Source: Pseudomonadota bacterium (GTDB taxonomy: Bacteria; Pseudomonadota; Gammaproteobacteria; Burkholderiales; Rhodocyclaceae). From it: 62,358 nt of DNA. The stretch spans positions 1 to 62,358 of the forward strand of contig JAFEFM010000514.1 in assembly GCA_018240585.1 (NCBI GenBank). Reading direction: 5' to 3'. Position 1 is the stretch's first letter. Each line of letters begins with the position of its first letter. This document shows positions 9,797-18,388 of this stretch, piece after piece. Made by a program: the position numbers and the translations under genes. The notes under the pieces were generated by a model that worked only from the letters and a program-made list of their open reading frames with translations, did no database searches and was not told the DNA's origin.

Positions 9797-10968
9797 TGCG
9801 TCGCTGCCCCGGCAGCCGGCGGCGTGGTGCCGACGCGCACCGCGTCGCCGTCGGCCAGGAAGCCCACGCCCCGGGCCACGACGAGGGCATCGGCCGCGAG
9901 ACCATCGACGATCTCGATGCGGTCGCCGATGCGGCGGCCCGCCTTCACCTTGGTCTGCGTCACGTGCGCCGCGCCGTCCTCGCGGGCGCGTTCCAGGCGG
10001 AACACGTAGGCGAAGCCGTCGCTGAGCAGCACGGCCGCTTGCGGCAGGGTCAGCGCTGCGTCCTCGCCAAGCTCGAACGCACCGCGGGCGAACATGCCGG
10101 CGCGCACGGGCGTGCTGGCGGTGCCGAGCGGCAGGTCGACATAGACGATGCCGTTGCGCGTGCCCGGATCGACGGTAGGCGCGACGGTGCGCACCTTCCC
10201 GGCCACCAGGCTGCCGTCGGGTGCGGTGAGCGTTGCGCGCGAGCCAGGCGCGATGCGGCCGAGCGCGGCTTCCGGGACTTCGGCACGCCATTCGAGCCGG
10301 CCGCCGCGGATCAAGCGGAACAGGGGCTGGCCCGATTGCGCCAGCGCGCCCACTCCGGCGGTGCGCGCCGAGACGATCCCGTCATCGGGCGCGAGCACCC
10401 GGGTCTGCCCCAGCCGCACGCGGTCGGCCTGCACGCGGGCGCGCGCCGACTGCAGGCGGGCGGCCGCCGTCTGCTCCGCGCTCAGGTACTGGCGAACCTG
10501 CTGCGCGCTCATCGCGCCACTGCCGCTCAACTGGCGCGCACGCTCGGCATTGGACCGTGCCTCCTGCAACGAAGCGTCTGCCTCGGCGACGGCAGCGGTC
10601 GATTGCGCGAGCGCGGCGACGACGGTGTCGTCGGCGATGCTGGCCAGCAACTGCCCCTTGCGGACCCTGTCGCCCACGTCCGCGTGGACTGCGGTGAGAC
10701 GGAGATTGCTGATCTCGGCACTGATGACGACTTCCTGCCAGGCGGCGATGTCGCCGGTGGCGGCGACGAGACGCGGCCAGCGGCGCGTGTCGGGCGTGGC
10801 AATGGCGACGGTGAGTGCCGGCCGGCTGGTGGGCGTCGATGCGCCCGCGGCGGCGCTGGAGGGCGCAGCCGCGGGCGCCGTCCTGTCGCTGTCGCGGCAT
10901 CCGGCAGACAGGGTGGCGGCCGCCACGATGGCCACGATCGTGCTGCGGCGGCGCATGCCCGGCGGCAT
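9793..10968 (-). CDS. RND pump periplasmic adaptor lipoprotein (membrane fusion protein)
   Basis: This 391-residue adaptor starts with a lipoprotein signal peptide whose lipobox is LSAGC (Cys24), so the mature protein is anchored to a membrane by a lipid. It then shows the HlyD/AcrA layout: a lipoyl half (VGDRVRKGQLLASI), a helical hairpin rich in Ala and Gln (about 110-170), the second lipoyl half, and beta-barrel domains. Together with the adjoining transporter it forms a tripartite pump. Of the possible starts, ATG 10968 (or 10956) gives a proper signal peptide; the longer upstream frame is unlikely to be translated. It lies 50 bases downstream of the NPD-like gene. Confidence 0.9.
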   Translation of the reverse strand: MPPGMRRRSTIVAIVAAATLSAGCRDSDRTAPAAAPSSAAAGASTPTSRPALTVAIATPDTRRWPRLVAATGDIAAWQEVVISAEISNLRLTAVHADVGDRVRKGQLLASIADDTVVAALAQSTAAVAEADASLQEARSNAERARQLSGSGAMSAQQVRQYLSAEQTAAARLQSARARVQADRVRLGQTRVLAPDDGIVSARTAGVGALAQSGQPLFRLIRGGRLEWRAEVPEAALGRIAPGSRATLTAPDGSLVAGKVRTVAPTVDPGTRNGIVYVDLPLGTASTPVRAGMFARGAFELGEDAALTLPQAAVLLSDGFAYVFRLERAREDGAAHVTQTKVKAGRRIGDRIEIVDGLAADALVVARGVGFLADGDAVRVGTTPPAAGAATQ

Positions 10969-11018
10969 CACCGCGGATACCCCGGGCTCGGTGTCGCTGC
11001 AGCCTTCATGCGGCCGGC

Positions 11019-12263
11019 TTACTCCGGCAGCGCGATGCGGCCGTCGGTGCTGAACTGGTAGTCGTGGAACACGTGCTCGGCGCTCAGCACCTGGTACATG
11101 CCGTCCTCGAGCAGGCGCGAGGTGTCCTTCAGGCGGTAGGTGTAGTGGCCGCAGGTCCAGCAATCGAAATTGCGCATGTGGGTGCACAGGCAGGTCTTGT
11201 CCCACACCTTGACCTTCTTCGCGTCCGGGTGCGCGGCCACTTCGCGGTTGTAGGCCTCGATGTACTGGCAGTTGCCCTTGGAGTCGAGCAGGTAACCGTA
11301 GGCCTCGCAGTTCGGGCGGATGCCGCTGCCGATCGCCGGGCTGCTCTTGAGCATGCGCATCGGGTAGCCGGTGGGCGAGATCTGGTTCACTTCGATCTCA
11401 TCCTCGCTGGCCTTAAAGTAATGCTGCTTGACGTCGTCCGGCAGGCCGCATTCGCGGGTGACGGTGAAGCGCGTCGCCACCTGCACGGCAGACGCGCCCT
11501 GTTCGAGGAAGTTCACCGCGTCGGTACCGGTGAAGATGCCGCCGGCGGGGATCAGCGGGATGTCGAGCTGCTCGGCCTTCAGCCAGTCGCGGATCTCGGC
11601 GACGATGGTGGCGAGGTCGTACTGCGCCCAGTCCAAGCCGAAACCGAGGTGGCCGCCGGCTAGGGGCCCTTCGACCACCACGTAGTCGGGCTGCCGTCCG
11701 GTACGGCCGTTCTTCTTGAGGAAGAGCTGCAGCGCACGCAGCGAGGACACGATGATGCCCAGCTTGACGTCGCGGAAGCGCGGGTGATCCTCCAGCAGCG
11801 CGAACGAGCCCAGGTGCAGGCCCGCCGCCAGCGTGATGCCGTCGATGCCGTTGTCCATCGCCGCGCGCATGCGCGCCCGAAGGGTCTCCTTCGGGCTGTT
11901 CATCGTCAGCTTCTCCATGCAGTTGATGAAGATCAGGCCGTCGCCGCGCTTGGCTTCCATGGTGCGCCGCACGTGCGTCGCAGTGGCCTCGGCCACCAGG
12001 CCGAGGTCGAACTGGACCACCGACTTGTCGGGGTTTTCGACGTTGAACTTGTATTGCCTGAGCTTGTTCTTGACGTACTTGGTGTTGTAACGACGGTCGG
12101 ATACGGTCGGCAGCATCGCATCCGAGATGTGGCCGATGCCGCCGAGGCGGGCAGCCTCGAGTGACAGTTCGGCGGTCGAGATGTCCACCCCCATGCCGCC
12201 TACCATGATCGGCACCAGTTCCTTGTTGCCGAGCCGCAGGCGGAAATCATCAACACGCTTCAT
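11019..12263 (-). CDS. nitronate monooxygenase / NPD-like flavoprotein with C-terminal Cys cluster
   Basis: This 414-residue protein has the FMN-binding TIM barrel of the 2-nitropropane dioxygenase / nitronate monooxygenase group: PIMVGGMGVDIS near the start, EGPLAGGHLG in the middle, and the phosphate-binding IPAGGIFTGTDA followed by GASAVQVATRF. Beyond residue 350 it carries an unusual C-terminal segment with four cysteines spaced C-x-C-x7-C-x2-C, which could bind zinc or an iron-sulphur cluster. That cluster is not part of the classical enzyme, so the substrate may differ. ATG 12263 is preferred over an in-frame TTG at 12278. It may head the operon with the RND pump genes. Confidence 0.82.
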   Translation of the reverse strand: MKRVDDFRLRLGNKELVPIMVGGMGVDISTAELSLEAARLGGIGHISDAMLPTVSDRRYNTKYVKNKLRQYKFNVENPDKSVVQFDLGLVAEATATHVRRTMEAKRGDGLIFINCMEKLTMNSPKETLRARMRAAMDNGIDGITLAAGLHLGSFALLEDHPRFRDVKLGIIVSSLRALQLFLKKNGRTGRQPDYVVVEGPLAGGHLGFGLDWAQYDLATIVAEIRDWLKAEQLDIPLIPAGGIFTGTDAVNFLEQGASAVQVATRFTVTRECGLPDDVKQHYFKASEDEIEVNQISPTGYPMRMLKSSPAIGSGIRPNCEAYGYLLDSKGNCQYIEAYNREVAAHPDAKKVKVWDKTCLCTHMRNFDCWTCGHYTYRLKDTSRLLEDGMYQVLSAEHVFHDYQFSTDGRIALPE

Positions 12264-12410
12264 CGCATTAGCGTCCAAATCTTTTGCAGTTTGACATTAT
12301 CGCTCGACCGGGCACGCAGAGGGTGTGCGACCGGCGTGAAATGCGGGGGCGCGGCGGACTTTTTTCGCATCCGCGCCCTTGCGCGCCCGGTGTCGGGGCT
12401 TGCGGTGATG

Positions 12411-13574
12411 TCAGCTCGCGGCCAGCCGCCACAGCGAGGTGACTTCGGCCGAGCGCGCCGCATGCAGCGGGTCGGCCGCATCGCTGGCGCGCGGATGGAG
12501 GGGGCGCGCATCCAGCCGGTCGACCACGCGCAGGCCGGCGTCGGCCATCCATTCCAGCAACTCGGCACGGCTGCGCAGGCCCAGATGTTCGGCGAGATCG
12601 GACAGGAGCAGCCAGCCTTCGCCGCCGGGCGTGAGATGTTGCGCGAGTCCCGCGAGAAAGCCGCGCAGCATCCGGCTTTCAGGGTCATACACGGCGTGTT
12701 CCACCGGCGAGGTCGGACGCGCCGGCAGCCAGGGCGGATTGCACACCACCAGCGGCGCGCGGCCGTCAGGGAAGAGGTCGGCGCGCACGACGTGCACCTG
12801 GTCCGCCAGGCCCAGGCGGGCGAGATTGTCGGCGGCGCAAACGAGTGCGCGCTCATCCTGATCGGTGGCCACGACATGCGTGATGCCGCGGCGCGCCAGC
12901 ACGGCGGCCAGCACGCCGCTGCCGGTACCGATGTCGAAGGCCAGCGCCGGTGACGGCAGCGGCGCCTTCGCGACCAGGTCGACGTATTCTCCGCGTACCG
13001 GCGAAAACACGCCATAGCACGGATGGATGCGGTCGCCGAGCGCCGGCACCTCGACGCCCTTGCGATGCCATTCCCAGGCGCCGATGAGGCCGAGCAGCTC
13101 GCGTAGCGAAGCGACGGATGGCTCGCCGTCGGCCGTCCACGCCTGCCGGCAGGCTGCCCGGGCATCGGGCGCGCGTCGCAGGGGAATGCCGAAATCGGCG
13201 TCGAAGGGGATCAGCAGCATGCCCAGGATGCGCGCGCGTTGAGCCTGCGCCTGGCGATGCAGGTGGAAGGTGTCGGCCGCGGTAGTCGCGGTGCCCTTGT
13301 CCGGTTTCGCCTTGCGTGGCCCGCGCGCGATGCGCCGTGCCATGGCCTGCAGCAACTGGCGGGCGTTGTGGTAATCGCCGCGCCACAGCATTGCGGTGCC
13401 CTCGCAGGCCAGCCGGTAAGCCGCATCGGCGGTCAGCCGGTCGTCGGCGACGACGACGCGTCGTGGCGGCGGCAGCGCGCTCTCCGAGCGCCAGCGTGCC
13501 GCGCGGGCGACACCGTCTTCTTCCCAGTTGAGGCGCAATCCCGCGGCGTCGGTGGCAGGCGTCGGGCGGCTCAT
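12411..13574 (-). CDS. class I SAM-dependent methyltransferase (HemK/RsmC-like)
   Basis: This 387-residue protein has a Rossmann methyltransferase domain in its second half. The AdoMet-binding motif I reads FDIGTGSGVLAAVLA (about 215-230), followed by the acidic motif ATDQDERAL and the catalytic motif IV NPPW (about 274). An NPPY/W motif is typical of enzymes methylating amide or exocyclic amino nitrogens in proteins or nucleic acids. The first 200 residues are an additional domain I do not recognise. Its ATG shares one base with the stop of the ClC gene (TGATG), so translation is probably coupled. Target unknown. Confidence 0.82.
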   Translation of the reverse strand: MSRPTPATDAAGLRLNWEEDGVARAARWRSESALPPPRRVVVADDRLTADAAYRLACEGTAMLWRGDYHNARQLLQAMARRIARGPRKAKPDKGTATTAADTFHLHRQAQAQRARILGMLLIPFDADFGIPLRRAPDARAACRQAWTADGEPSVASLRELLGLIGAWEWHRKGVEVPALGDRIHPCYGVFSPVRGEYVDLVAKAPLPSPALAFDIGTGSGVLAAVLARRGITHVVATDQDERALVCAADNLARLGLADQVHVVRADLFPDGRAPLVVCNPPWLPARPTSPVEHAVYDPESRMLRGFLAGLAQHLTPGGEGWLLLSDLAEHLGLRSRAELLEWMADAGLRVVDRLDARPLHPRASDAADPLHAARSAEVTSLWRLAAS

Positions 13575-15040
13575 CAGCGTCGGCTCCGCACCGCCACGCG
13601 GTCTTCGGCGCGGCGCAGCGCCGGGTAGGCGAGGGCTTCGTACAGCGGTACCGACGCGACCGTGCGCGAGATGCCGTGGGCGACGACCGAGGTGGCCATG
13701 AGCGGGATCAACATCTGGTGATTTGCAGTCATTTCCATGACGATGACGAAGGAAGTGATGGGAGCCTGCGTCATCGCGGCGAGAAAAGCCACCATGCCGA
13801 GCACCAGGATCGCTGAATCGTGCTCGCCGGGCAGCAGCAGCGCGACGTCTGTTCCCATGCCTGCACCCACCGCCAGCGCCGGGGCGAAGATGCCGCCCGG
13901 GATGCGGGCCACGAAGGCGAGCCAGATCACCAGCAGCTTGAGGACCATGAACAGTGCCGGCAGCGAGGCGATACCCTCGAGTGCGGCCTTTGACTCCTCG
14001 TAGCCGGTGCCGTAGGTGAGGCCGCCGCTCGCCAGCCCGATCAGGCCGGTCGCCAGCCCGCAGCCGGCGGCGAAAAGGAAAGGGCGCCGGCGGGAGACCT
14101 CACCGAGCCTGCCCGGCAGCCCGCGCGCCGAGGCCACCAGCAGGCGCGAGAAACCGCCCCCGAGCAGGCCGCCGGCGACGCCGCAGGCGAGGACCGGCCA
14201 GATGCCGCCCGGCCACAAGATGGTCTGCGGTGTGCGGCCGAAATAGGTGTAGTTGCCCAGCACCGCAAGCGACATCAGCCCGGCGAAGATCACCGTCGTG
14301 AGCGTGGTGGCGTTCGCACGGAAAGCCTTGTGGCGGCACATCTCCTCGATGGCGAACATGATGCCGCCCAGTGGTGTGTTGAACGCCGCGGCGATGCCCG
14401 CGCCGCCGCCCGCGACGATCAGGTCGCGCGGCGACGCGATGCGGCGGCGCCGGTCCGACAGCAGATGCATCACCGATGCGCCCACCTGCACCGAGGGGCC
14501 CTCGCGCCCCACGGCCGCACCCGAGAGCAGGCCGCCAAGGGTGAGCAGGATCTTGCCGACGATGATCCTGACCGAGAGGAGTTCCCGCCGCACACGCACA
14601 TCGTCGATCTGCGCTGCCGCGATCGCCTGCGGGATGCCGCTGCCTTCCGTACCGGGGAAAAGCTTCTGCGACAACCATGCGATGAGCGCGAATCCCGCCG
14701 GCGCGATGAACAGCGTCAATGCCGGATGGTCGCGCAGCAGATCGCGGTGCGCCTTGATTGCCAACTCGGCGCCGATGGCGAAGAGGATCGACAGGGCGCC
14801 CACCGCAAGGGCCGCGACGGCGAGCAGCAGGCGCCGATGCCAGCGGCCGGCAGAAAGCCAGGGCAGCACGATACGGCTGCCGCCACGCCACAGCGGGCGC
14901 GTGCCGCGCGCCCATGACCAGAAGCGCCGCGTCGCGGTCGAGGTATCGGTGCGCGCGTCGGCGGGCGCGCCGCCGCGCGAGTGGGGGTCGGGAGGGAATT
15001 CGGGTTCCAAGAAGCAGGCTCGAGCGTGTAAATGCAACAC
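13574..15040 (-). CDS. ClC-family chloride/proton antiporter
   Basis: This is a 488-residue ClC channel/transporter without CBS domains. The three ion-path motifs are clear: GSGIP (134-138), GREGP with the gating glutamate at 180, and GIFAPAL near 400. The helix ending IEEM keeps the inner proton glutamate (233), so exchange of chloride for protons is more likely than a passive channel. The predicted start is a GTG at 15040 without an obvious ribosome site, and the first 60 residues are polar, so the true start may lie further inside. It is coupled to the methyltransferase downstream and is divergent from marR. Confidence 0.88.
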   Translation of the reverse strand: MLHLHARACFLEPEFPPDPHSRGGAPADARTDTSTATRRFWSWARGTRPLWRGGSRIVLPWLSAGRWHRRLLLAVAALAVGALSILFAIGAELAIKAHRDLLRDHPALTLFIAPAGFALIAWLSQKLFPGTEGSGIPQAIAAAQIDDVRVRRELLSVRIIVGKILLTLGGLLSGAAVGREGPSVQVGASVMHLLSDRRRRIASPRDLIVAGGGAGIAAAFNTPLGGIMFAIEEMCRHKAFRANATTLTTVIFAGLMSLAVLGNYTYFGRTPQTILWPGGIWPVLACGVAGGLLGGGFSRLLVASARGLPGRLGEVSRRRPFLFAAGCGLATGLIGLASGGLTYGTGYEESKAALEGIASLPALFMVLKLLVIWLAFVARIPGGIFAPALAVGAGMGTDVALLLPGEHDSAILVLGMVAFLAAMTQAPITSFVIVMEMTANHQMLIPLMATSVVAHGISRTVASVPLYEALAYPALRRAEDRVAVRSRR

Positions 15041-15101
15041 ATTGCGGCATCAGTTCACACCGATATGCCGATGCTCGCCGCTGCGGCTGTGCGAATTCGC
15101 T

Positions 15102-15125
15102 ACCATACGTGAAAGGCGGTATGGT
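15102..15125. promoter_or_regulatory. inverted repeat between clc and marR, possible operator
   Basis: Two 7-base arms, ACCATAC and GTATGGT, are separated by 10 bases. The palindrome sits in the 135-base gap between the divergent ClC and MarR genes. MarR proteins bind such imperfect palindromes, so it could be the operator for one or both genes. This is inference from position only. Confidence 0.35.
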
Positions 15126-15175
15126 TATTTTTTTCCAAATAATTGTTTGTTCGAATATAGCAGGAGCCGGGTTTC

Positions 15176-15688
15176 ATGGTGCAGGTGCAACAAGGGTACA
15201 CGACGAGCGGCAGCCACGCGGCGCAGCCCTCGCCGCTGTCGGTGCTGCAGCGTTTCAGGGTGCTGATTCGCACCGCCCAGCGTCACTCCCAGTGGATCGA
15301 GCGTCAGAGCGGGGTGACGGGCGCGCAGTTGTGGGCCTTGCAGGAACTGAAGGAGATCCCCGGCCTGCGCGTGGGGGAACTTGCCAACCGCATGGCGCTG
15401 CACCAGTCGACCGCTTCCAACATGATCGACCGGCTCGAAACGTCCGAACTGATCCGCAAGGAGCGCACGAGCGCCGACCAGCGCGTGGTGCGGCTCTATC
15501 TCACCGACCAGGGCGAGGCGCTGCTGGCGCGCGCGCCCTCGCCGGCGCGCGGCGTGCTGCCGGAAGCCTTGCGCCTGCTCGACGAGGATTCCCTGCGCAA
15601 GCTGCAGGACGACCTCGACGGGCTGCTGCGGCAGATCAAGCATTTGGATGCGGGATTCGGTATGCAGCCGTTGCCCTTCACCGAATGA
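15176..15688 (+). CDS. MarR-family transcriptional regulator
   Basis: This 170-residue protein has a winged helix-turn-helix of the MarR type. The recognition region reads LANRMALHQSTASNMIDRLE (about 66-85), and the wing contains the family D-x-R mark in SADQRVVRLYLT. Helices at both ends would form the dimer interface. An N-terminal extension of about 20 residues is rich in Gln, Ser and Gly. It is divergent from the ClC/methyltransferase pair, with a palindrome between them, so those genes are plausible targets. Ligand unknown. Confidence 0.9.
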   Translation: MVQVQQGYTTSGSHAAQPSPLSVLQRFRVLIRTAQRHSQWIERQSGVTGAQLWALQELKEIPGLRVGELANRMALHQSTASNMIDRLETSELIRKERTSADQRVVRLYLTDQGEALLARAPSPARGVLPEALRLLDEDSLRKLQDDLDGLLRQIKHLDAGFGMQPLPFTE

Positions 15689-15767
15689 GGCAGCACTGCC
15701 GGTCCGGCGTTGCTGCGTGATCGGCCGCGCGTCGCGTCGTGACGCGAGGGCGTTTGCGCAGCGGCCC

Positions 15768-16946
15768 TTACTGCCGCTTCGACAGCGCCTGCATCGCCCG
15801 CGCCAGGCCGTCCAGCGTCATCGGGAACATGCGCCCGGCGACGATCTGGTGGATGATGCCGATCGACTGGCGGTAGCTCCATAGCCGCTCGGGCTCGGGA
15901 TTGAGCCAGGCGGCAGCCGGGTAGGCGTCGAGCAGGCGGCGCAGCCAGGTGGCGCCCGCCTCGGCGTTCATGTGCTCGATCGAACCGTGCTGATGCAGGA
16001 TCTCGTACGGGCTCATGGTCGCGTCGCCGACGAAGATCAGCTTGTAGTCCGGGCCGTACTTGTGGATGACGTCCAGCACCGGCATGCGTTCCTGATGGCG
16101 GCGCAGATTGTCGCGCCACACGCCCTCGTACACGCAATTGTGGAAGTAGAAGTACTCGAGGTGCTTGAACTCGCTGCGGCAGGCCGAGAACAGTTCCTCG
16201 CACACCTTGACGTGATCGTCCATCGAGCCGCCCACGTCGAGGAACAGCAGCACCTTGACCGCGTTGTGGCGTTCGGGGCGCATCAGCAGGTCCAGCCAGC
16301 CGGCATTGCGCGCGGTGGCAGCGATCGTGCCGTCGAGGTCGAGCTCCTCGTTCGCGCCTTCTCGCGCAAAGCGCCGCAGACGGCGCAGTGCCACCTTGAT
16401 GTTGCGCGTGCCGAGCTCGACATCGTCGTCGAGGTTGCGGAACTCGCGCTTGTCCCACACCTTCACCGCCGTGCGGTTGCCGGCGGACTCGCCACCCACG
16501 CGGATGCCTTCGGGGTGCGTCCCATTGTTGCCGAACGGTGAGCTGCCGCCGGTGCCGATCCACTTGCTGCCGCCGGCGTGGCGGCCTTTCTGCTCGGCCA
16601 GGCGCTTGCGGAATTCCTCCATCAGCTTGTCCCAACCCAGCTTCTCGAGCCGTGCGCGTTCCTCGGGCGTCAGGTGCTTGCGCGCCATCGCGCGCAGCCA
16701 TTCCTCGGGCAGGTCGACTTCCAGCCCGGGGATCTCGGTGACGCCGCGGAAGTATTCGCCGAAGGCCTGGTCGAAGCGGTCGTAGAAGCTCTCGTCCTTC
16801 ACCAGGCAGGCGCGCGCGAAGAAATAGAATTCGTCGATCGAGTGACCGCACACGCGCTGCCGCAGGCCTTCGAGCAGGGTCAGGAACTCGCGTGTCGACA
16901 CGGGCAGCTTGCGTGCCCTCAGGTGCAGGAAGAAGTCGATCAGCAT
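15768..16946 (-). CDS. VWA domain protein, CoxE-like
   Basis: This 392-residue protein has an N-terminal CoxE-like helical region and a C-terminal von Willebrand A domain. The metal-ion site motif reads DVGGS (237-241), so the usual DxSxS has Gly for the first Ser. A Gly/Ser/Asn-rich linker occupies about 120-160. VWA proteins of this kind act with MoxR AAA+ ATPases to load metals or remodel protein complexes. The MoxR gene is two genes upstream on the same strand. ATG 16946 is chosen because AGGAGG lies 6 bases before it. Confidence 0.85.
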   Translation of the reverse strand: MLIDFFLHLRARKLPVSTREFLTLLEGLRQRVCGHSIDEFYFFARACLVKDESFYDRFDQAFGEYFRGVTEIPGLEVDLPEEWLRAMARKHLTPEERARLEKLGWDKLMEEFRKRLAEQKGRHAGGSKWIGTGGSSPFGNNGTHPEGIRVGGESAGNRTAVKVWDKREFRNLDDDVELGTRNIKVALRRLRRFAREGANEELDLDGTIAATARNAGWLDLLMRPERHNAVKVLLFLDVGGSMDDHVKVCEELFSACRSEFKHLEYFYFHNCVYEGVWRDNLRRHQERMPVLDVIHKYGPDYKLIFVGDATMSPYEILHQHGSIEHMNAEAGATWLRRLLDAYPAAAWLNPEPERLWSYRQSIGIIHQIVAGRMFPMTLDGLARAMQALSKRQ

Positions 16947-16965
16947 CGCGTGCCTCCTGCCGCGT

Positions 16966-18372
16966 TCATTCCTGGATCGCCAGCGCCCACGACAGCGCCT
17001 CGAGATGGCGCTCGGACGCGATCGCGGGAGACACCCCGCAACGCGCGGCGGCATCGGCGATGTGTCTGCCGTTGAACTGCTCGCAGGCGATGGCCAGGTC
17101 GAGCAGCGGCGCATGAGGGCCTTCGCCGTGGCGCACGGCAAGGTTGATTTCCGGTGCCACGGACAGGGGGCCGAGGGCCTTTTCCATCGGCACTTCGAGG
17201 ATCACGTCGATCAGCGACAGCAGGCCGGTCAGGAACAGCGCCTCGCGCTCCTGGCGGGAGCGGTCCTGGCCCAGCAGTTCGAGCATCCGCGCACGTACCA
17301 GCGCGCTTTCCAGCGCTGCCGAACTGCGCCCGGACGGGGTGTCCATGCTGCAGACGAGGAGGATTAGCCAGCGATAGAGCTTGTCGCGGCCGATCACGAC
17401 GATGGCCCGCTCGAGCGACGACACGTGCTCCGCCAGCTCGTTGGCTGCGGCGTTGATGTAGCGCAGCAGGCGCAGCGACAGGGCGGCGTCCTCCTTCAGC
17501 AGCGCAGCCAGTTCGCTGCTGTCGGCATCGGCCTTGACCTTGCCGATGAGGCGTGACAGGCGGGCGGCACTGGGCCCGAGGTCGCGGTCGTCCCAGCTTT
17601 CGCGGCTGGTGATGAAGGGGCCCTGGAAGAGGCTGGCACCGAGCTTGTAGCAGAAGCGGAAATCCTCGCGGCCGGGCAGATCGCGCACCAGCAGCCTGGC
17701 CTGCGGTGCGGCCTCGACCACTTGCGAGGCAAGCTGCAGGCCGCGCCGCGCGTCGAGCGCGGGCGCGCGTAGCATGACGAAGTCGACCAGCGGAAGCAGC
17801 GGCTGGAACTCGGTCACCACCGCCGGGTCCGGGATGCCGATGCGCACGCCCGTCACCCGCAGGCGATTGACCGCTTCGCGCAGGCTGTGGATGTCGGGTG
17901 CGCCGGGGTCCGGGTGCGTGGCGAGCATCAGCACCGTCTTGTGCGGCGGAAGCGCTGCCAGGCAGGGGTCGCCGAGGAAGGAGTCCGGGACGTCGATGAA
18001 GGCGAAGCGCCGTCCGATCAGCGAGCCGATATCGGCTCGCACGAGGTTCCGCACCAGCACTTCGGCGTACAGGTGCTGCACGCGGCGGCTGCCGTGGCGG
18101 ATGCGGTTGCGCGTGCCTTCCTGCAGCATGAACTGGTAGCCGGCGATGTGCTGGTCGCGGCCGAGGACCGCTTCGCGGCACAGGAAGATCGCGTCGGCGT
18201 CGATTGCCTCCGCTGCGGAGGAGCTCGTCCCGCTGCGCAGCGGGGCGCTGCGTTCGAGCATCTGGAAGCCCGTCGGCTCGCTTTCACCCTGTACGGACGG
18301 CGCGGCGGCACCGGTCGCCGCAGCCGCTGCACGGCGACGGCCGAACAGCCAGTCGAAGAAAACCCTCAGCAT
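16966..18372 (-). CDS. EAL-HDOD signalling protein (YuxH/CdgJ-like)
   Basis: This 468-residue protein combines a degenerate EAL domain (about 60-260) with an HDOD domain (about 265-450). The catalytic EAL signature is replaced (AGYQFML) and metal ligands are missing, so it should not hydrolyse cyclic di-GMP and may only bind it. The HDOD part has the usual helical core (LLKEDAALSLRLLRYINAA). Proteins of this layout, such as CdgJ of Vibrio, affect motility and stress signalling. It is packed between the MoxR ATPase gene (16 bases) and the VWA gene (19 bases), so all three are likely one transcript. Confidence 0.83.
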   Translation of the reverse strand: MLRVFFDWLFGRRRAAAAATGAAAPSVQGESEPTGFQMLERSAPLRSGTSSSAAEAIDADAIFLCREAVLGRDQHIAGYQFMLQEGTRNRIRHGSRRVQHLYAEVLVRNLVRADIGSLIGRRFAFIDVPDSFLGDPCLAALPPHKTVLMLATHPDPGAPDIHSLREAVNRLRVTGVRIGIPDPAVVTEFQPLLPLVDFVMLRAPALDARRGLQLASQVVEAAPQARLLVRDLPGREDFRFCYKLGASLFQGPFITSRESWDDRDLGPSAARLSRLIGKVKADADSSELAALLKEDAALSLRLLRYINAAANELAEHVSSLERAIVVIGRDKLYRWLILLVCSMDTPSGRSSAALESALVRARMLELLGQDRSRQEREALFLTGLLSLIDVILEVPMEKALGPLSVAPEINLAVRHGEGPHAPLLDLAIACEQFNGRHIADAAARCGVSPAIASERHLEALSWALAIQE

Positions 18373-18388
18373 GGCGCCGCTCCGTTCG

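Noticed and set aside
463-12278. Very long open frames on the strand opposite or in other frames of real genes (for example 6524-8797 plus, 8867-10009 plus, 9781-11061 plus)
   Set aside because: They are rich in Arg, Ala, His and Gln, lack recognisable domains and are explained by high GC content in the real minus-strand genes.
16966-18372. Active cyclic di-GMP phosphodiesterase
   Set aside because: The EAL signature and metal ligands are missing, so only a binding or scaffold role is supported.
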